Positions 18,423 to 26,902 of a stretch of 64,000 nucleotides of DNA are shown here, piece after piece. This stretch comes from Kosmotoga arenicorallina S304. Lineage in GTDB: Bacteria > Thermotogota > Thermotogae > Petrotogales > Kosmotogaceae. Under the pieces are notes generated by a model. The model was not told where the DNA came from. It saw only the letters and a list, made by a program, of their open reading frames with translations, and did not search any database. The translations under genes were made by a program, and so were the position numbers. Location: positions 55,867-119,866 of the forward strand of contig NZ_JFHK01000015.1 in assembly GCF_001636545.1 (NCBI RefSeq), in the 5' to 3' direction. How positions within the stretch are numbered: position 1 is the first letter of the stretch; each line of letters opens with the position of its first letter.

Positions 18423-19670
18423 ATTAAAAAAGCGATACTTGCCTGTGCCTTTAACAGGCAGGAGCAGGAAACCAAAAGCGAAATTATCTCTGAGCTCGAA
18501 CTGCTTGCAGATACAGCGGGATATGAAGTTCTGGATTCGATAAGCCAGACTCTGGATGTGCCAAATCCTAAGCACTATCTGGGAACCGGAAAACTGAAAG
18601 AACTTAAGCGCCTGATACAGGTTTATGAACCAGATGTTGTGTTTATCAGGCATAATCTCACGCCTTCACAGAGAAAAAACCTGATACGTGAACTTGGAAT
18701 TGAAATAATCGACAGGACACAGTTGATACTTGAGATCTTTGAAAAACACGCCTTCACACTGGAAGGAAAGCTGGAAGTTGAATTGGCCAGGCTAAGATAT
18801 GAACTCCCTTTCTTCAAAGGGAAGGGTGGTGAACTCTCGAATCCCGGCGGTGGTATCGGCACAAGGGGCCCTGGAGAAAAGAGACTAGAGCTCGACAGAA
18901 GAAAAGCCTTGCAGAGAATGGCCTTTCTGAAAAAGGAATTGAAGAAATTGCAGCTCGACAGGCAAATCATGAGGAAGAAACGCCAGAAAGTGGGGATGCC
19001 CTTAATTGCCCTGGTGGGTTACACAAACGCCGGTAAATCATCCCTGATGAATAGAATTTGTGAATCGGGTGTACTTGTTGAGGATAAATTATTTTCCACA
19101 CTGGATACACGTATCAGGAAGAGCAAATTGCCCAGCGGCAGGGAAGTTTTGATCATCGACACCGTTGGCTTTATAAGGGAATTGCCCCATCAGCTTGTGG
19201 AATCTTTCAGGTCCACCCTTGAAGAAATCAGCTATGCGGATTTTCTGCTGGTTGTTGTGGATGCTTCCACACCCAATGAAGATGGCAGATTGAGGGTAAT
19301 CAATGAAACACTGGTTGAAATCAAGGCAGCTGATGTTCCTAAAATGCTGGTTTTCAACAAGATCGACAAATGTACCAACGAGAGAATACAATTCCTTGAA
19401 GGGAAATTCCCCGAATCGGTTTTTGTCAGCGCACTGAAAGATATCAATATTGACGAGCTCAAGCACAGGTTAGATAAGGCAATAAATGAGATGCGGGAAA
19501 GATACGTGCTGCGTATGAAGATCGGTGACTATGAAGAAGTTCTCAAAATCAGGGGGAAGCTGGAAATACTCTCTGAGAAGTTCAATGGGGATTCCGTTGA
19601 AATTGAGTATATCACAGACAACGTTACAAATAAGCGGCTTCTAAACAGACTGAAGGAGGCTGGCAGATGA
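18423..19670 (+). CDS. hflX: GTPase HflX, probable non-AUG (ATT) start
   Basis: A ribosome-associated GTPase. The HflX N-terminal domain runs from KKAILACAFNRQ through PNPKHYLGTGKLKEL and IDRTQLILEIFEKHA; the glycine-rich linker is GGIGTRGPGEKRLELDRR; the G domain has VGYTNAGKSSLMNRI, DTVGFIRELPHQLVESFRSTLEE and FNKID. The first ordinary start in frame is a GTG at 18558, but it lacks a ribosome binding site and would delete about 45 conserved residues. Upstream, the frame is open to a TGA near 18392 without any ATG, GTG or TTG. An ATT at 18423 lies nine bases after AGAGGGG and gives 415 residues. It overlaps the next gene by four bases. Confidence 0.88.
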   Translation: MKKAILACAFNRQEQETKSEIISELELLADTAGYEVLDSISQTLDVPNPKHYLGTGKLKELKRLIQVYEPDVVFIRHNLTPSQRKNLIRELGIEIIDRTQLILEIFEKHAFTLEGKLEVELARLRYELPFFKGKGGELSNPGGGIGTRGPGEKRLELDRRKALQRMAFLKKELKKLQLDRQIMRKKRQKVGMPLIALVGYTNAGKSSLMNRICESGVLVEDKLFSTLDTRIRKSKLPSGREVLIIDTVGFIRELPHQLVESFRSTLEEISYADFLLVVVDASTPNEDGRLRVINETLVEIKAADVPKMLVFNKIDKCTNERIQFLEGKFPESVFVSALKDINIDELKHRLDKAINEMRERYVLRMKIGDYEEVLKIRGKLEILSEKFNGDSVEIEYITDNVTNKRLLNRLKEAGR

Positions 19671-20674
19671 TGAAGAGAATACTGGTGTTCCTTTTCATTG
19701 TAATATCCATAATTGTTCTTGGCGAAACATATCTTAGAGATCCGATTGATATACCACTAGAAATAACAGGTTATTTTGGAGAGTACCGGCAGTACAAATC
19801 GCAGGATAACCCTGCTCATTTCCACAAGGGAATGGACCTATCAACAGCGGGGAAAACTGGAGCTGAGGTTCTTTCTCCCGCTGACTGCTATGTCGCATCC
19901 CTTATAATAAACGATCCCGTTTATGGAACCAGGCTGACGCTGGTTTTGCCGGAAGTAAGGGACTATTTTAACAACGAAGATGGGATAAAGCTAATTTTTG
20001 CACATCTTGAAAGTGTGGGCGATTTAACAACCGAAGGGGGAAGAAAATTAAATGCCATATATAGAAAACTTCTCGATGAATACAATACAGGTTATGTTGA
20101 AGCGCGCTTTCATCCAGGTGAAATAGCTTTCAAAATGGGGGACACGGTTGCTTACAGTGGTGATACAGGTGGAGTCGCTCCGCATCTGCATATGGAGGTC
20201 AGGGATCTGTCCGAAGAGGTGCTTCTGAACCCGGGGCTTTATTTCGACTTCCCGAAAAAGAACACCGAAATACAGATAATAGCCCTTAAAGCTGGTGGCA
20301 AAGAATATGGGTTTAACGGCGAAACGGTGGAAATAACTCCCTTTTCTCCCCTGGCTGTGAGAGCAAGAATACTCGTAAGGCATTACATAAGTCCCAAAAA
20401 GATATCTTTGTATATTGAAAATAAGCTGGTATACCAGATAGATTTCGAGAATTATTTTTTTATCAATGAAGTGAACAGGGTCAACGAAGTGTATACAAAT
20501 TCTACGCCTTCAGATTACTGGTTTAAGCTGAAAGATGCGGAGGACCTTTCGGTGGTCACGGTTGACGATTGGGAAGCTGTTGACCTTTCTTCGCCTAAAA
20601 ACGCAAAGATAGTTGTAGAAGACCACTGGGGAAAATCCTTTGAAAAAACTTTCACTATTGTCATGCGGAGGTGA
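19667..20674 (+). CDS. Exported M23-family metallopeptidase
   Basis: A 335-residue protein with a signal peptide (MKRILVFLFIVISIIVLG). The M23 domain shows HFHKGMDLST with the His and Asp zinc ligands near residue 55, and APHLHMEV with the HxH ligand near residue 170. The C-terminal 130 residues form a beta-rich domain of unknown role. M23 enzymes cut peptide bridges in peptidoglycan; the target here is not evident. A GFxG-type catalytic loop is long, with an insert around residues 95-150. It overlaps hflX by four bases. Confidence 0.85.
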   Translation: MMKRILVFLFIVISIIVLGETYLRDPIDIPLEITGYFGEYRQYKSQDNPAHFHKGMDLSTAGKTGAEVLSPADCYVASLIINDPVYGTRLTLVLPEVRDYFNNEDGIKLIFAHLESVGDLTTEGGRKLNAIYRKLLDEYNTGYVEARFHPGEIAFKMGDTVAYSGDTGGVAPHLHMEVRDLSEEVLLNPGLYFDFPKKNTEIQIIALKAGGKEYGFNGETVEITPFSPLAVRARILVRHYISPKKISLYIENKLVYQIDFENYFFINEVNRVNEVYTNSTPSDYWFKLKDAEDLSVVTVDDWEAVDLSSPKNAKIVVEDHWGKSFEKTFTIVMRR

Positions 20675-20679
20675 CAGCG

Positions 20680-20994
20680 TTGTTTTTCAAAAAAAGGGAA
20701 AAGGACTTAACCAAAAATCCCTTTTACGATAAAGGGAACACGCTTGTGGTCTATTTTAAATGTTCAAAGTGTGGCGAGCTGTTTCGAAGCCATTTGAGAA
20801 AATACTATGACGTAAGTGTTAACTACGGGGGAGGAAAAGGAGCTTATAAACTTGATAAAGAGTTCATTGGAAGCAAGTGTCAGAATAAGATACAAATTTA
20901 CGCTGAATTTACAAGAAGCTTCAAACCGCTGTCTTTTGATATAATAGGTGGGAATTTTATTTCTGAAGGAGAATACAACGAACAAAATATCTAA
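20680..20994 (+). CDS. Small zinc-ribbon-like protein of unknown function
   Basis: A 104-residue protein that I do not recognise. A CSKCGE pair near residue 28 and a single later Cys (GSKCQNK) suggest part of a zinc ribbon. It has no membrane segment. I prefer a TTG start at 20680, eight bases after GGAGG; a GTG at 20671 overlapping the previous stop is in the same frame but lies inside that site. It is placed between the M23 peptidase and metK inside the long run, so it is probably co-transcribed. Confidence 0.6.
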   Translation: MFFKKREKDLTKNPFYDKGNTLVVYFKCSKCGELFRSHLRKYYDVSVNYGGGKGAYKLDKEFIGSKCQNKIQIYAEFTRSFKPLSFDIIGGNFISEGEYNEQNI

Positions 20995-21021
20995 ATATAC
21001 ATTGTTAAAGGAGGCACGTTG

Positions 21022-22206
21022 ATGAAAAGGTGGCTGTTTACCAGTGAAAGTGTCACGGAAGGTCATCCGGACAAAGTCGCAGACCAGATTTCCGATGCAA
21101 TCCTCGATGCTATGCTTGAACAGGACCCAAATTCAAGAGTAGCAGTTGAAACGCTTGTTGCAACGGGTGTTGCAGTAGTTGCAGGGGAAGTAAGCACAAG
21201 GGCATATGTGGATATTCCCCAAATCGTCAGGGATACTATACTCGATATAGGGTACACCAGGGCAAAATACGGATTTGATGGCGAGACCTGTGCGGTGTTG
21301 AGCAGTATTGACGAGCAATCACCAGACATTGCCCTTGGCGTGAATAAATCCCTTGAAGCCAAAAGCGATGGTAACGATATGTATGATGAGATAGGGGCCG
21401 GAGATCAGGGAATGATGTTTGGCTACGCCACCAATGAAACTGAGGAAATGATGCCCCTTCCGATAGTGCTCGCTCACAAGCTCTCGAAAAGACTATCCGA
21501 TGTTAGAAAGCAGAAAATAGTGGATGGATTCAGGCCTGACGGCAAAACACAGGTCACAGTACTCTATGAAGATGGAAAACCCGTTGGAGTTACAACTGTG
21601 GTTGTTTCCACCCAGCACGATCCTATGCTGACAAATGAAGAAATCAGAGATGCTGTTATCGAGCATGTTATAAAGCCAATTATCCCGGAAAACTTGATGC
21701 ACGAGAATATGAAAATATATGTAAATCCCACGGGGAGGTTCGTAAAAGGCGGACCTGCTGCAGATACAGGCCTCACAGGTAGAAAGATCATCGTGGACAC
21801 CTATGGCGGATGGATTCCTCACGGTGGAGGGGCTTTCAGCGGAAAAGACCCAACAAAGGTTGATAGGTCAGCCCATTACATGGCGAGGTATGCTGCAAAG
21901 AATATAGTGGCTGCCGGGCTCGCTGATAGAGTAACCCTTCAACTTGCTTATGCCATAGGCGTTGCCCATCCCGTTTCTTTCATGATTGATGCCCATGGAA
22001 CGGAAAAAGTAGATCTGGATAAGCTTTCCGAAGTCGTTCAGAAGCTTTTTGATTTCAGGCCCGCAGCAATTATTGACACACTGGATTTGAGAAGGCCCAT
22101 ATACAGGCAAACGGCTGCCTATGGCCACTTTGGGCGCACAGATGTCGACCTTCCCTGGGAAAGGGTCGATATGGTTTCCGAATTGAGAAAAGCTTTTAAT
22201 TTATAG
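21022..22206 (+). CDS. metK: S-adenosylmethionine synthetase
   Basis: A 394-residue enzyme making SAM from methionine and ATP. Signatures: [23 protein letters not shown] at the start, [12 protein letters not shown] in the middle, and [19 protein letters not shown]. The ATG at 21022 follows AAGGAGG at seven bases; a TTG three bases earlier is also in frame. There are only 27 bases upstream, so no SAM riboswitch can precede it. SAM from MetK feeds SpeD and the methyltransferases in this window. Confidence 0.97.
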   Translation: MKRWLFTSESVTEGHPDKVADQISDAILDAMLEQDPNSRVAVETLVATGVAVVAGEVSTRAYVDIPQIVRDTILDIGYTRAKYGFDGETCAVLSSIDEQSPDIALGVNKSLEAKSDGNDMYDEIGAGDQGMMFGYATNETEEMMPLPIVLAHKLSKRLSDVRKQKIVDGFRPDGKTQVTVLYEDGKPVGVTTVVVSTQHDPMLTNEEIRDAVIEHVIKPIIPENLMHENMKIYVNPTGRFVKGGPAADTGLTGRKIIVDTYGGWIPHGGGAFSGKDPTKVDRSAHYMARYAAKNIVAAGLADRVTLQLAYAIGVAHPVSFMIDAHGTEKVDLDKLSEVVQKLFDFRPAAIIDTLDLRRPIYRQTAAYGHFGRTDVDLPWERVDMVSELRKAFNL

Positions 22207-22235
22207 AATATAGAAATCAGGAAGGAGGAAAAAAA

Positions 22236-22514
22236 GTGCCGAATATTAAGTCCGCTGAAAAAAGAGTGAGACAGACAAAAGTCAGGAGAATGAGAAACAG
22301 GAGTGCAAAGACAAGATTCAGAAACGTCACAAAAGAGCTTCTTCTTGCTATTGAAACCAAGGAAGCCCCTGAAAAAGTCAACGAACTTCTCAGCCTGTCT
22401 TTTTCTGTTCTTGACCGTGCAGCCAAAAAAGGTGTCATTCACAAAAGACAAGCTTCCAGAAGAAAGGCAAGGCTTACAGCCAGAGTGAAGAAATACCTGG
22501 ATAGCCTTAGCTAA
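22236..22514 (+). CDS. rpsT: 30S ribosomal protein S20
   Basis: A 92-residue basic helical protein starting MPNIKSAEKRVRQ with RNRSAKTRFRN and the C-terminal HKRQASRRKARL, which is S20 throughout. The start is GTG behind AAGGAGG. It is the last gene of the lepA-led run and is followed directly by a strong terminator. Confidence 0.96.
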   Translation: MPNIKSAEKRVRQTKVRRMRNRSAKTRFRNVTKELLLAIETKEAPEKVNELLSLSFSVLDRAAKKGVIHKRQASRRKARLTARVKKYLDSLS

Positions 22515-22520
22515 TATAGA

Positions 22521-22552
22521 AAAAGGCGGGGATATCAATCCCCGCCTTTTTT
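22521..22552. terminator. Bidirectional terminator between rpsT and the sugar-ABC ATPase gene
   Basis: A perfect 13-base-pair stem, AAAAGGCGGGGAT (22521-22533) and ATCCCCGCCTTTT (22538-22550), with loop ATCA. T-runs occur on both strands, so it can serve both converging genes. Confidence 0.95.
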
Positions 22553-22562
22553 GTTATGTGAA

Positions 22563-23705
22563 TTACTCTACTTTGAGTTCGCCTTCTGTTGAATGCATTC
22601 CCTTCAAAATGTTTTCTTCGGTTTCCACATCGAAAACATGGACCATGTTCATATCGAATACCAGATCAATGGTGTCTCCCGCCTGCGCTTTTGTTTTCGG
22701 GTCGACTTTTGCTACGATGTCATCCCCAGCGATAGTTGCGTGAATAAGAGTTTCGCTTCCAAGGGGTTCAACAACGTCAACTTTTCCTTCGGCAACGAAT
22801 TCCTCGCTGGGATTAACCGCGAACATCTTGTCGTAAATGTTTTCAGGTCTTATGCCGAAGACAACATCTTTTCCGACATATGGGGAGAGCTTATCATAGT
22901 ATTTTTCGGGAATAAGGAGCTTCATTGAGTCTTTGTGTATCCAGAGCTTATCTCCTTCCTTGGAAACCTTTGCGTTTATGAAATTCATGGAAGGCGTTCC
23001 AATAAACCCGGCAACGAATTTATTCACGGGTTCAAAGTAAACGGAATAAGGATCACCGATCTGCTGTATAACACCATCTTTCATGATAACTATCTTATCA
23101 GCCATGGTCATGGCTTCTACCTGGTCGTGTGTAACGTAAATGATGGTTGCCTGAAGGTTCTGATGAAGCCTTTTTAGCTCAGCTCTCATCTGTGTTCTTA
23201 GTTTCGCATCGAGGTTTGAAAGGGGTTCGTCAAAAAGGAAGACCTTGGGATTTCTTACGATAGCCCTTCCCACTGCAACCCTCTGCCTCTGACCACCGGA
23301 GAGCTGTTTGGGCTTTCTGTCAAGGAGACCTTCGATACCGAGTATGCTGGCGGCTTCCTTAACGCGCTTGTCGATTTCCGGTTTCGGAACTTTTCTCAAT
23401 TTCAGCCCGAAAGCCATGTTTTCATAAACAGTCATATGGGGATAAAGCGCGTAGTTCTGGAAAACCATAGCGATATCTCTGTCTTTTGGCTCTACATCGT
23501 TGACAACTTTTCCGCCAATGGTTACCGTTCCTTCTGTGATTTCTTCCAATCCCGCAATCATTCTCAAAGTGGTTGTTTTACCACAACCAGAGGGGCCGAG
23601 CAGAACAACGAATTCCTTGTCTTTGACCTCGAGATTGGCACCATGTACCGCTTTGAAACCGTTTGGATATACCTTTACTACATCTTTGAGGATAACCTCA
23701 GCCAT
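22563..23705 (-). CDS. Sugar ABC transporter ATPase (MalK/MsmK/UgpC type)
   Basis: A 380-residue ATPase. The nucleotide-binding domain has Walker A GPSGCGKTTTL, Q-loop VFQNYALYPHMT, signature LSGGQRQRVAVGRA, Walker B VFLFDEPLSNLD and switch THDQ. A C-terminal OB-type regulatory domain of about 140 residues is present (FGIRPENIY), as in ATPases that energise several sugar importers. The two sets of permeases in this window lack their own ATPase, so it may serve them (inference). It lies 18 bases downstream of an orphan Phd-type gene. Confidence 0.93.
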   Translation of the reverse strand: MAEVILKDVVKVYPNGFKAVHGANLEVKDKEFVVLLGPSGCGKTTTLRMIAGLEEITEGTVTIGGKVVNDVEPKDRDIAMVFQNYALYPHMTVYENMAFGLKLRKVPKPEIDKRVKEAASILGIEGLLDRKPKQLSGGQRQRVAVGRAIVRNPKVFLFDEPLSNLDAKLRTQMRAELKRLHQNLQATIIYVTHDQVEAMTMADKIVIMKDGVIQQIGDPYSVYFEPVNKFVAGFIGTPSMNFINAKVSKEGDKLWIHKDSMKLLIPEKYYDKLSPYVGKDVVFGIRPENIYDKMFAVNPSEEFVAEGKVDVVEPLGSETLIHATIAGDDIVAKVDPKTKAQAGDTIDLVFDMNMVHVFDVETEENILKGMHSTEGELKVE

Positions 23706-23723
23706 GCCTTACACCTCCAAAAA

Positions 23724-23990
23724 TCAATCTTCTGAACTATCTTCAATGATATCTTCAAGCTGTGTTCCGAGAGCTTTTTCGCCGGCATCCATTAAATAAA
23801 GCTCATACGCCGTGGAGAGAAAGTTGAGCATCTTCGTGTATTTCTCGTAAGAAATCAAGGCAGCCCTGGGAACACCATTTTTTGTTATAACAACATCACG
23901 TTGACCATTCGAAGCAGTATCCACTACTTCTGAAAAATGCGCTTTTGCATCAGCCAGTGATTTGAAGATCAGATTATCAAGTCTTGCCAA
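23724..23990 (-). CDS. Orphan Phd/YefM-family antitoxin-like DNA-binding protein
   Basis: An 88-residue protein with the Phd/YefM N-terminal fold: SLADAKAHFSEVVDTASNGQ, then VVITKNGVPRAALISYEKY. In toxin-antitoxin pairs this domain binds the operator and the tail wraps the toxin. No toxin gene follows; the next gene is the sugar ATPase 18 bases on. The start is a TTG at 23990 behind GAGGT at seven bases. In-frame ATGs further up lie at or before the predicted transcription start. The acidic tail (EDIIEDSSED) is typical of toxin-binding tails. Confidence 0.72.
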   Translation of the reverse strand: MARLDNLIFKSLADAKAHFSEVVDTASNGQRDVVITKNGVPRAALISYEKYTKMLNFLSTAYELYLMDAGEKALGTQLEDIIEDSSED

Positions 23991-24017
23991 TGTACCCACC
24001 TCATTTGATGTTACTCC

Positions 24018-24047
24018 ATTATACATTATGACCACAATTATAGTCAA
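24018..24047 (-). promoter_or_regulatory. Predicted sigma-A promoter for the Phd-like gene and the sugar ATPase gene
   Basis: On the minus strand TTGACT (24042-24047), an 18-base spacer and TATAAT (24018-24023). Transcription would begin near 24011, which supports the TTG start at 23990. Confidence 0.75.
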
Positions 24048-24289
24048 GCAAAGCTAATGAAATTTGTTGCGTACACTTGTATTCAGGGGTACTTAATTTT
24101 GGTGGGGTTGAAAATTCACCAATCAATAATGAGGGTAAGAAAGTTCTAAAAAAATTTACATAACCCTTTATGGAAGCACTATTGAAGAGTGTTTTTCTGT
24201 AAAGCGCTTGTATACTCAATTACAAGAATTACTCTTTTAGAGAATATGTCGGTAATTATTCTATAATAGGAATTTCAGCAAGTCAAGAG
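24048..24289. other. Intergenic region with no gene seen
   Basis: AT-rich spacer between the divergent Phd-like promoter and the HU promoter. I see no ORF with a ribosome binding site, no tRNA and no strong hairpin. A TATAAT at 24262-24267 lacks a convincing -35. Confidence 0.5.
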
Positions 24290-24319
24290 TTGCATTGAAG
24301 GGTTGATAAGTGCTAAAAT
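24290..24319 (+). promoter_or_regulatory. Predicted sigma-A promoter for the HU gene
   Basis: TTGCAT (24290-24295), an 18-base spacer and TAAAAT (24314-24319), about 38 bases before the GTG start of HU. Confidence 0.6.
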
Positions 24320-24357
24320 ATGTCTGACATCATATTTCAGATTTAGGGGGTGTTTAT

Positions 24358-24630
24358 GTGAACAAGAAGGAACTCGTAGCTGAAATCGCCGAAAGAACAG
24401 GAACAACAAAGAAATTAGCGGCTGAAGTTCTCGACAGCTTTGTAGCAGTTGTAGGCGAGAAACTTGCCAAGGGTGAAGAGGTTAAACTCGTTGGTTTTGG
24501 TACTTTTGAAGTTGCAGAAAGAAAACCCAGAAAAGGTGTCAACCCCAGAACAAAAGAAGCTATCCAAATTCCCGGGGGAAAAGTACCTAAGTTCAGAGCT
24601 GGTAAGGAACTCAAAGAGAAAGTAAAATGA
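24358..24630 (+). CDS. hup: DNA-binding protein HU
   Basis: A 90-residue HU-family nucleoid protein. The signature GFGTFEVAERKPRKGVNPRT with the beta-arm Pro (NPRT) and the C-terminal VPKFRAGKELKEKV are standard. The start is GTG behind GGGGGTG. It is a single-gene unit with its own promoter and a terminator whose stem reaches into the end of the convergent uvrC. Confidence 0.96.
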   Translation: MNKKELVAEIAERTGTTKKLAAEVLDSFVAVVGEKLAKGEEVKLVGFGTFEVAERKPRKGVNPRTKEAIQIPGGKVPKFRAGKELKEKVK

Positions 24631-24642
24631 GATCTTGTCTTT

Positions 24643-24675
24643 AAAATGGCGGCTTGGTTAGCCGCCATTTTCTTT
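24643..24675. terminator. Terminator shared by HU and uvrC, containing the uvrC stop codon
   Basis: Stem AAAATGGCGGC (24643-24653) and GCCGCCATTTT (24661-24671), loop TTGGTTA. The last uvrC codons (Asn-Gly-Gly) lie in one arm and its TAA stop (24658-24660) in the loop. Confidence 0.92.
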
Positions 24676-26376
24676 TGCCCATTTTAGAATCTCAGCAACT
24701 ATTTTTTTGTTTTTTATCACTTTGCATAACTCTTCTTCAGATGCCTTTTTTATCCTGGAAACGCTTTTGAAGTGCTTCATCAAGAGTCTTTTCCTTTTTG
24801 GACCAATGCCCGGTATCCCGTCGATTTCTGAACTAACAAATCTTCTCTCACGGAGGTAACGGTGGTAATTGACTGCAAATCTGTGGGTTTCATCCCGGAT
24901 GGAAACCAGCAACTTCATAACAGGGTGATCAGGTGGCAGTTTTAATTTTCCCCTGCTATCGGGAAAAACGATTTCCTCTTCCTCCTTGGCAATACCCACG
25001 ATTTCGGTTTTCAAGTTGAGTTCCTCAAGCGCTTCAGACACAGCTCTGAGCTGCGGGAACCCACCATCGATGAAAAGCAGATCAGGTAAGGGGTGTTTGG
25101 AATAGCGGCGCTTTATAACCGTTGCGAGTGCTTCAAAATCATTTGGGACTTCGAGGTTCCTTATCCTGTATCTTCTATACCTCGATTTGTCTGGTTTCCC
25201 TGATTCAAAGACAACCAGAGAAGCAACTGTCATAAGCCCCTGGGTATGGGAGATATCTATTCCCTCAATAAATCGCGGTATTTTTTTCAAACCCAGGATA
25301 TTCCTGGTCTGTTTGAGGGTCTCAACAGCACCGATTCGTATATTCAATTCTTGCTCAATGTTTTGAAAAGCTATCTTCATTAGCCTGGATTCGAATTCTG
25401 TTCTGGGTTTTCCAATATATTCAAATTCGGACTTGAACATATTGGTTTCTGTTTTTCTCAATCCTGACACGATTAAGCTTTTTGGGCGATGTTTCTCCCT
25501 GGCGAGGTAAAACTGGCTTATAAAATCGGAGACCTTCCCTTCAGGGAAATCGTAAACCAGCTTTCCAAGAAGCATTCCACCTCTTATTTCGAGAAGGACC
25601 AGAATACCTGAAGAAAGTGCCAGAACATCAATGCTGAGATCCTGCGGAACGTCAACAGCCTGTCTGGAATACAATTTATCCATGGAATCGAGAACATCAC
25701 GGATTTCCTTTGCCTGTTCAAATTGAAGGTTATCCGCCAGCCTGTACATCCTTTCTTCGAGAGACGTTCTGACACTGAGGGTATTCCCTTCAAGGAATTC
25801 AATGAAGTTATCAAGACTCTTTTTGTATTCTTCCTTTGTGATTTTACCTACGCATGGAGCGGAACACATTTTAAGGTGATATAGAAAGCAGGCTTTCTTG
25901 ATTCTATCAAGGGACTGCTTGCAACTCCTTACCTTGAAAATCCTCTGAAGGAGTTCCAGTATGCTGCGTACGAGCCTCGTGCTCGTGTATGGGCCAAAAT
26001 ACATCCCGGGAGCTTTCCTGTCTCTTCTCAACTCCACATAAGGGAATTCGTCTCTGGATATATATATATATGGATAAAAACGGGACTCTTTCAGCAGGAT
26101 GTTATAGCGCGGCTTGTATTTGTAAATAAGATTTGCTTCTAAAAGTAGAGCTTCCCTTTCGCTTGGGACGATAATAAAATCCATATCAGAAGACTCTTCG
26201 GCAATTTTTCTTACTTTTTCATCCTTCCACGAAGATTCCCTGAAATAAGACTGCACGCGACGTTTTAATTTGACAGCTTTACCTATGTAAATTATTTTCC
26301 CTTCGCTATTTTTGAATATGTAAACACCGCAGGTTTCCGGTAGCGAACTGATTTTATTCTGAAGAGCCCTTTTCAT
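24658..26376 (-). CDS. uvrC: Excinuclease ABC subunit C
   Basis: A 572-residue nuclease that makes both incisions in nucleotide excision repair. The GIY-YIG domain at the start has GVYIFKNSEGKIIYIGKA. The UVR segment is ERMYRLADNLQFEQAKEIRD. The C-terminal endonuclease region (IEGIDISHTQGLMTVASLVVFE, LLFIDGGFPQL) is followed by the helix-hairpin-helix IDGIPGIGPKRKRLLMKHF. The ATG follows GGAGGT and overlaps the DUF501 gene by 23 bases. Confidence 0.96.
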   Translation of the reverse strand: MKRALQNKISSLPETCGVYIFKNSEGKIIYIGKAVKLKRRVQSYFRESSWKDEKVRKIAEESSDMDFIIVPSEREALLLEANLIYKYKPRYNILLKESRFYPYIYISRDEFPYVELRRDRKAPGMYFGPYTSTRLVRSILELLQRIFKVRSCKQSLDRIKKACFLYHLKMCSAPCVGKITKEEYKKSLDNFIEFLEGNTLSVRTSLEERMYRLADNLQFEQAKEIRDVLDSMDKLYSRQAVDVPQDLSIDVLALSSGILVLLEIRGGMLLGKLVYDFPEGKVSDFISQFYLAREKHRPKSLIVSGLRKTETNMFKSEFEYIGKPRTEFESRLMKIAFQNIEQELNIRIGAVETLKQTRNILGLKKIPRFIEGIDISHTQGLMTVASLVVFESGKPDKSRYRRYRIRNLEVPNDFEALATVIKRRYSKHPLPDLLFIDGGFPQLRAVSEALEELNLKTEIVGIAKEEEEIVFPDSRGKLKLPPDHPVMKLLVSIRDETHRFAVNYHRYLRERRFVSSEIDGIPGIGPKRKRLLMKHFKSVSRIKKASEEELCKVIKNKKIVAEILKWAKENGG

Positions 26377-26902
26377 CAGTGACCTCCAATGAACTACATA
26401 TCACAGCGCTCCCCGGGCATTCACGGGATTTTAGCATCTCCCATACCCTTTTCCCGATGGGATTGTCTATACCACCCAGAAAATTTGCCAGCTGAAGGTG
26501 AAGGCATTTGATATTCATTAGATTTCTTATGCCCCCAATCCCCCTGTCAAGTAAAGCTTCTATCTGCCAATTCTCTAGCTTTCTGTCAGCTAATAAGGAT
26601 TTTTTCAGGGCTTGAGTGGTTTTATGTGCCTCTATATATTCCCTTGACATACTTTCGGAATGCTCAAGCTCTTCTTCGAGTAGTTTCACCCAGCCTTTTT
26701 CTTCAAGGCGGGAAACTTCTTTGTACAAAAAGGGGCAGGTCAGCCAGAATAGTGTGGGAAAAGGTTTCCCATCGGTGATCAAATCCGATTGAATACACTG
26801 CGGATAACCCCAGGTGCATCTTTTTACCACGCGAAATTCGTTTCTCAGCTCGCGTCCTAATTGAGCCTGAACTATCTTTTTTTCAAAACAGCCGCTTTCC
26901 AT
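26354..26902 (-). CDS. DUF501 family protein
   Basis: A 182-residue protein with RCTWGYPQCIQSDL near residue 28, FPTLFWLTCPFL, and a C-terminal half with GIGGIRNLMNIKCLHLQLANFLGG, the conserved pattern of the DUF501 family as I know it. Several conserved Cys and His residues (RCTWGYPQC, KCLH) could bind metal. The function is unknown. It overlaps prmA upstream (31 bases) and uvrC downstream, so it is in one operon with them. Confidence 0.75.
   Translation of the reverse strand: MESGCFEKKIVQAQLGRELRNEFRVVKRCTWGYPQCIQSDLITDGKPFPTLFWLTCPFLYKEVSRLEEKGWVKLLEEELEHSESMSREYIEAHKTTQALKKSLLADRKLENWQIEALLDRGIGGIRNLMNIKCLHLQLANFLGGIDNPIGKRVWEMLKSRECPGSAVICSSLEVTDEKGSSE

Noticed and set aside
18558..19670. 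hflX starting at the GTG at 18558
   Set aside because: It has no ribosome binding site and would delete about 45 residues that match the HflX N-terminal domain; the ATT at 18423 is preferred.
20995..21021. SAM riboswitch before metK
   Set aside because: Only 27 bases separate metK from the previous gene, which cannot hold a riboswitch.
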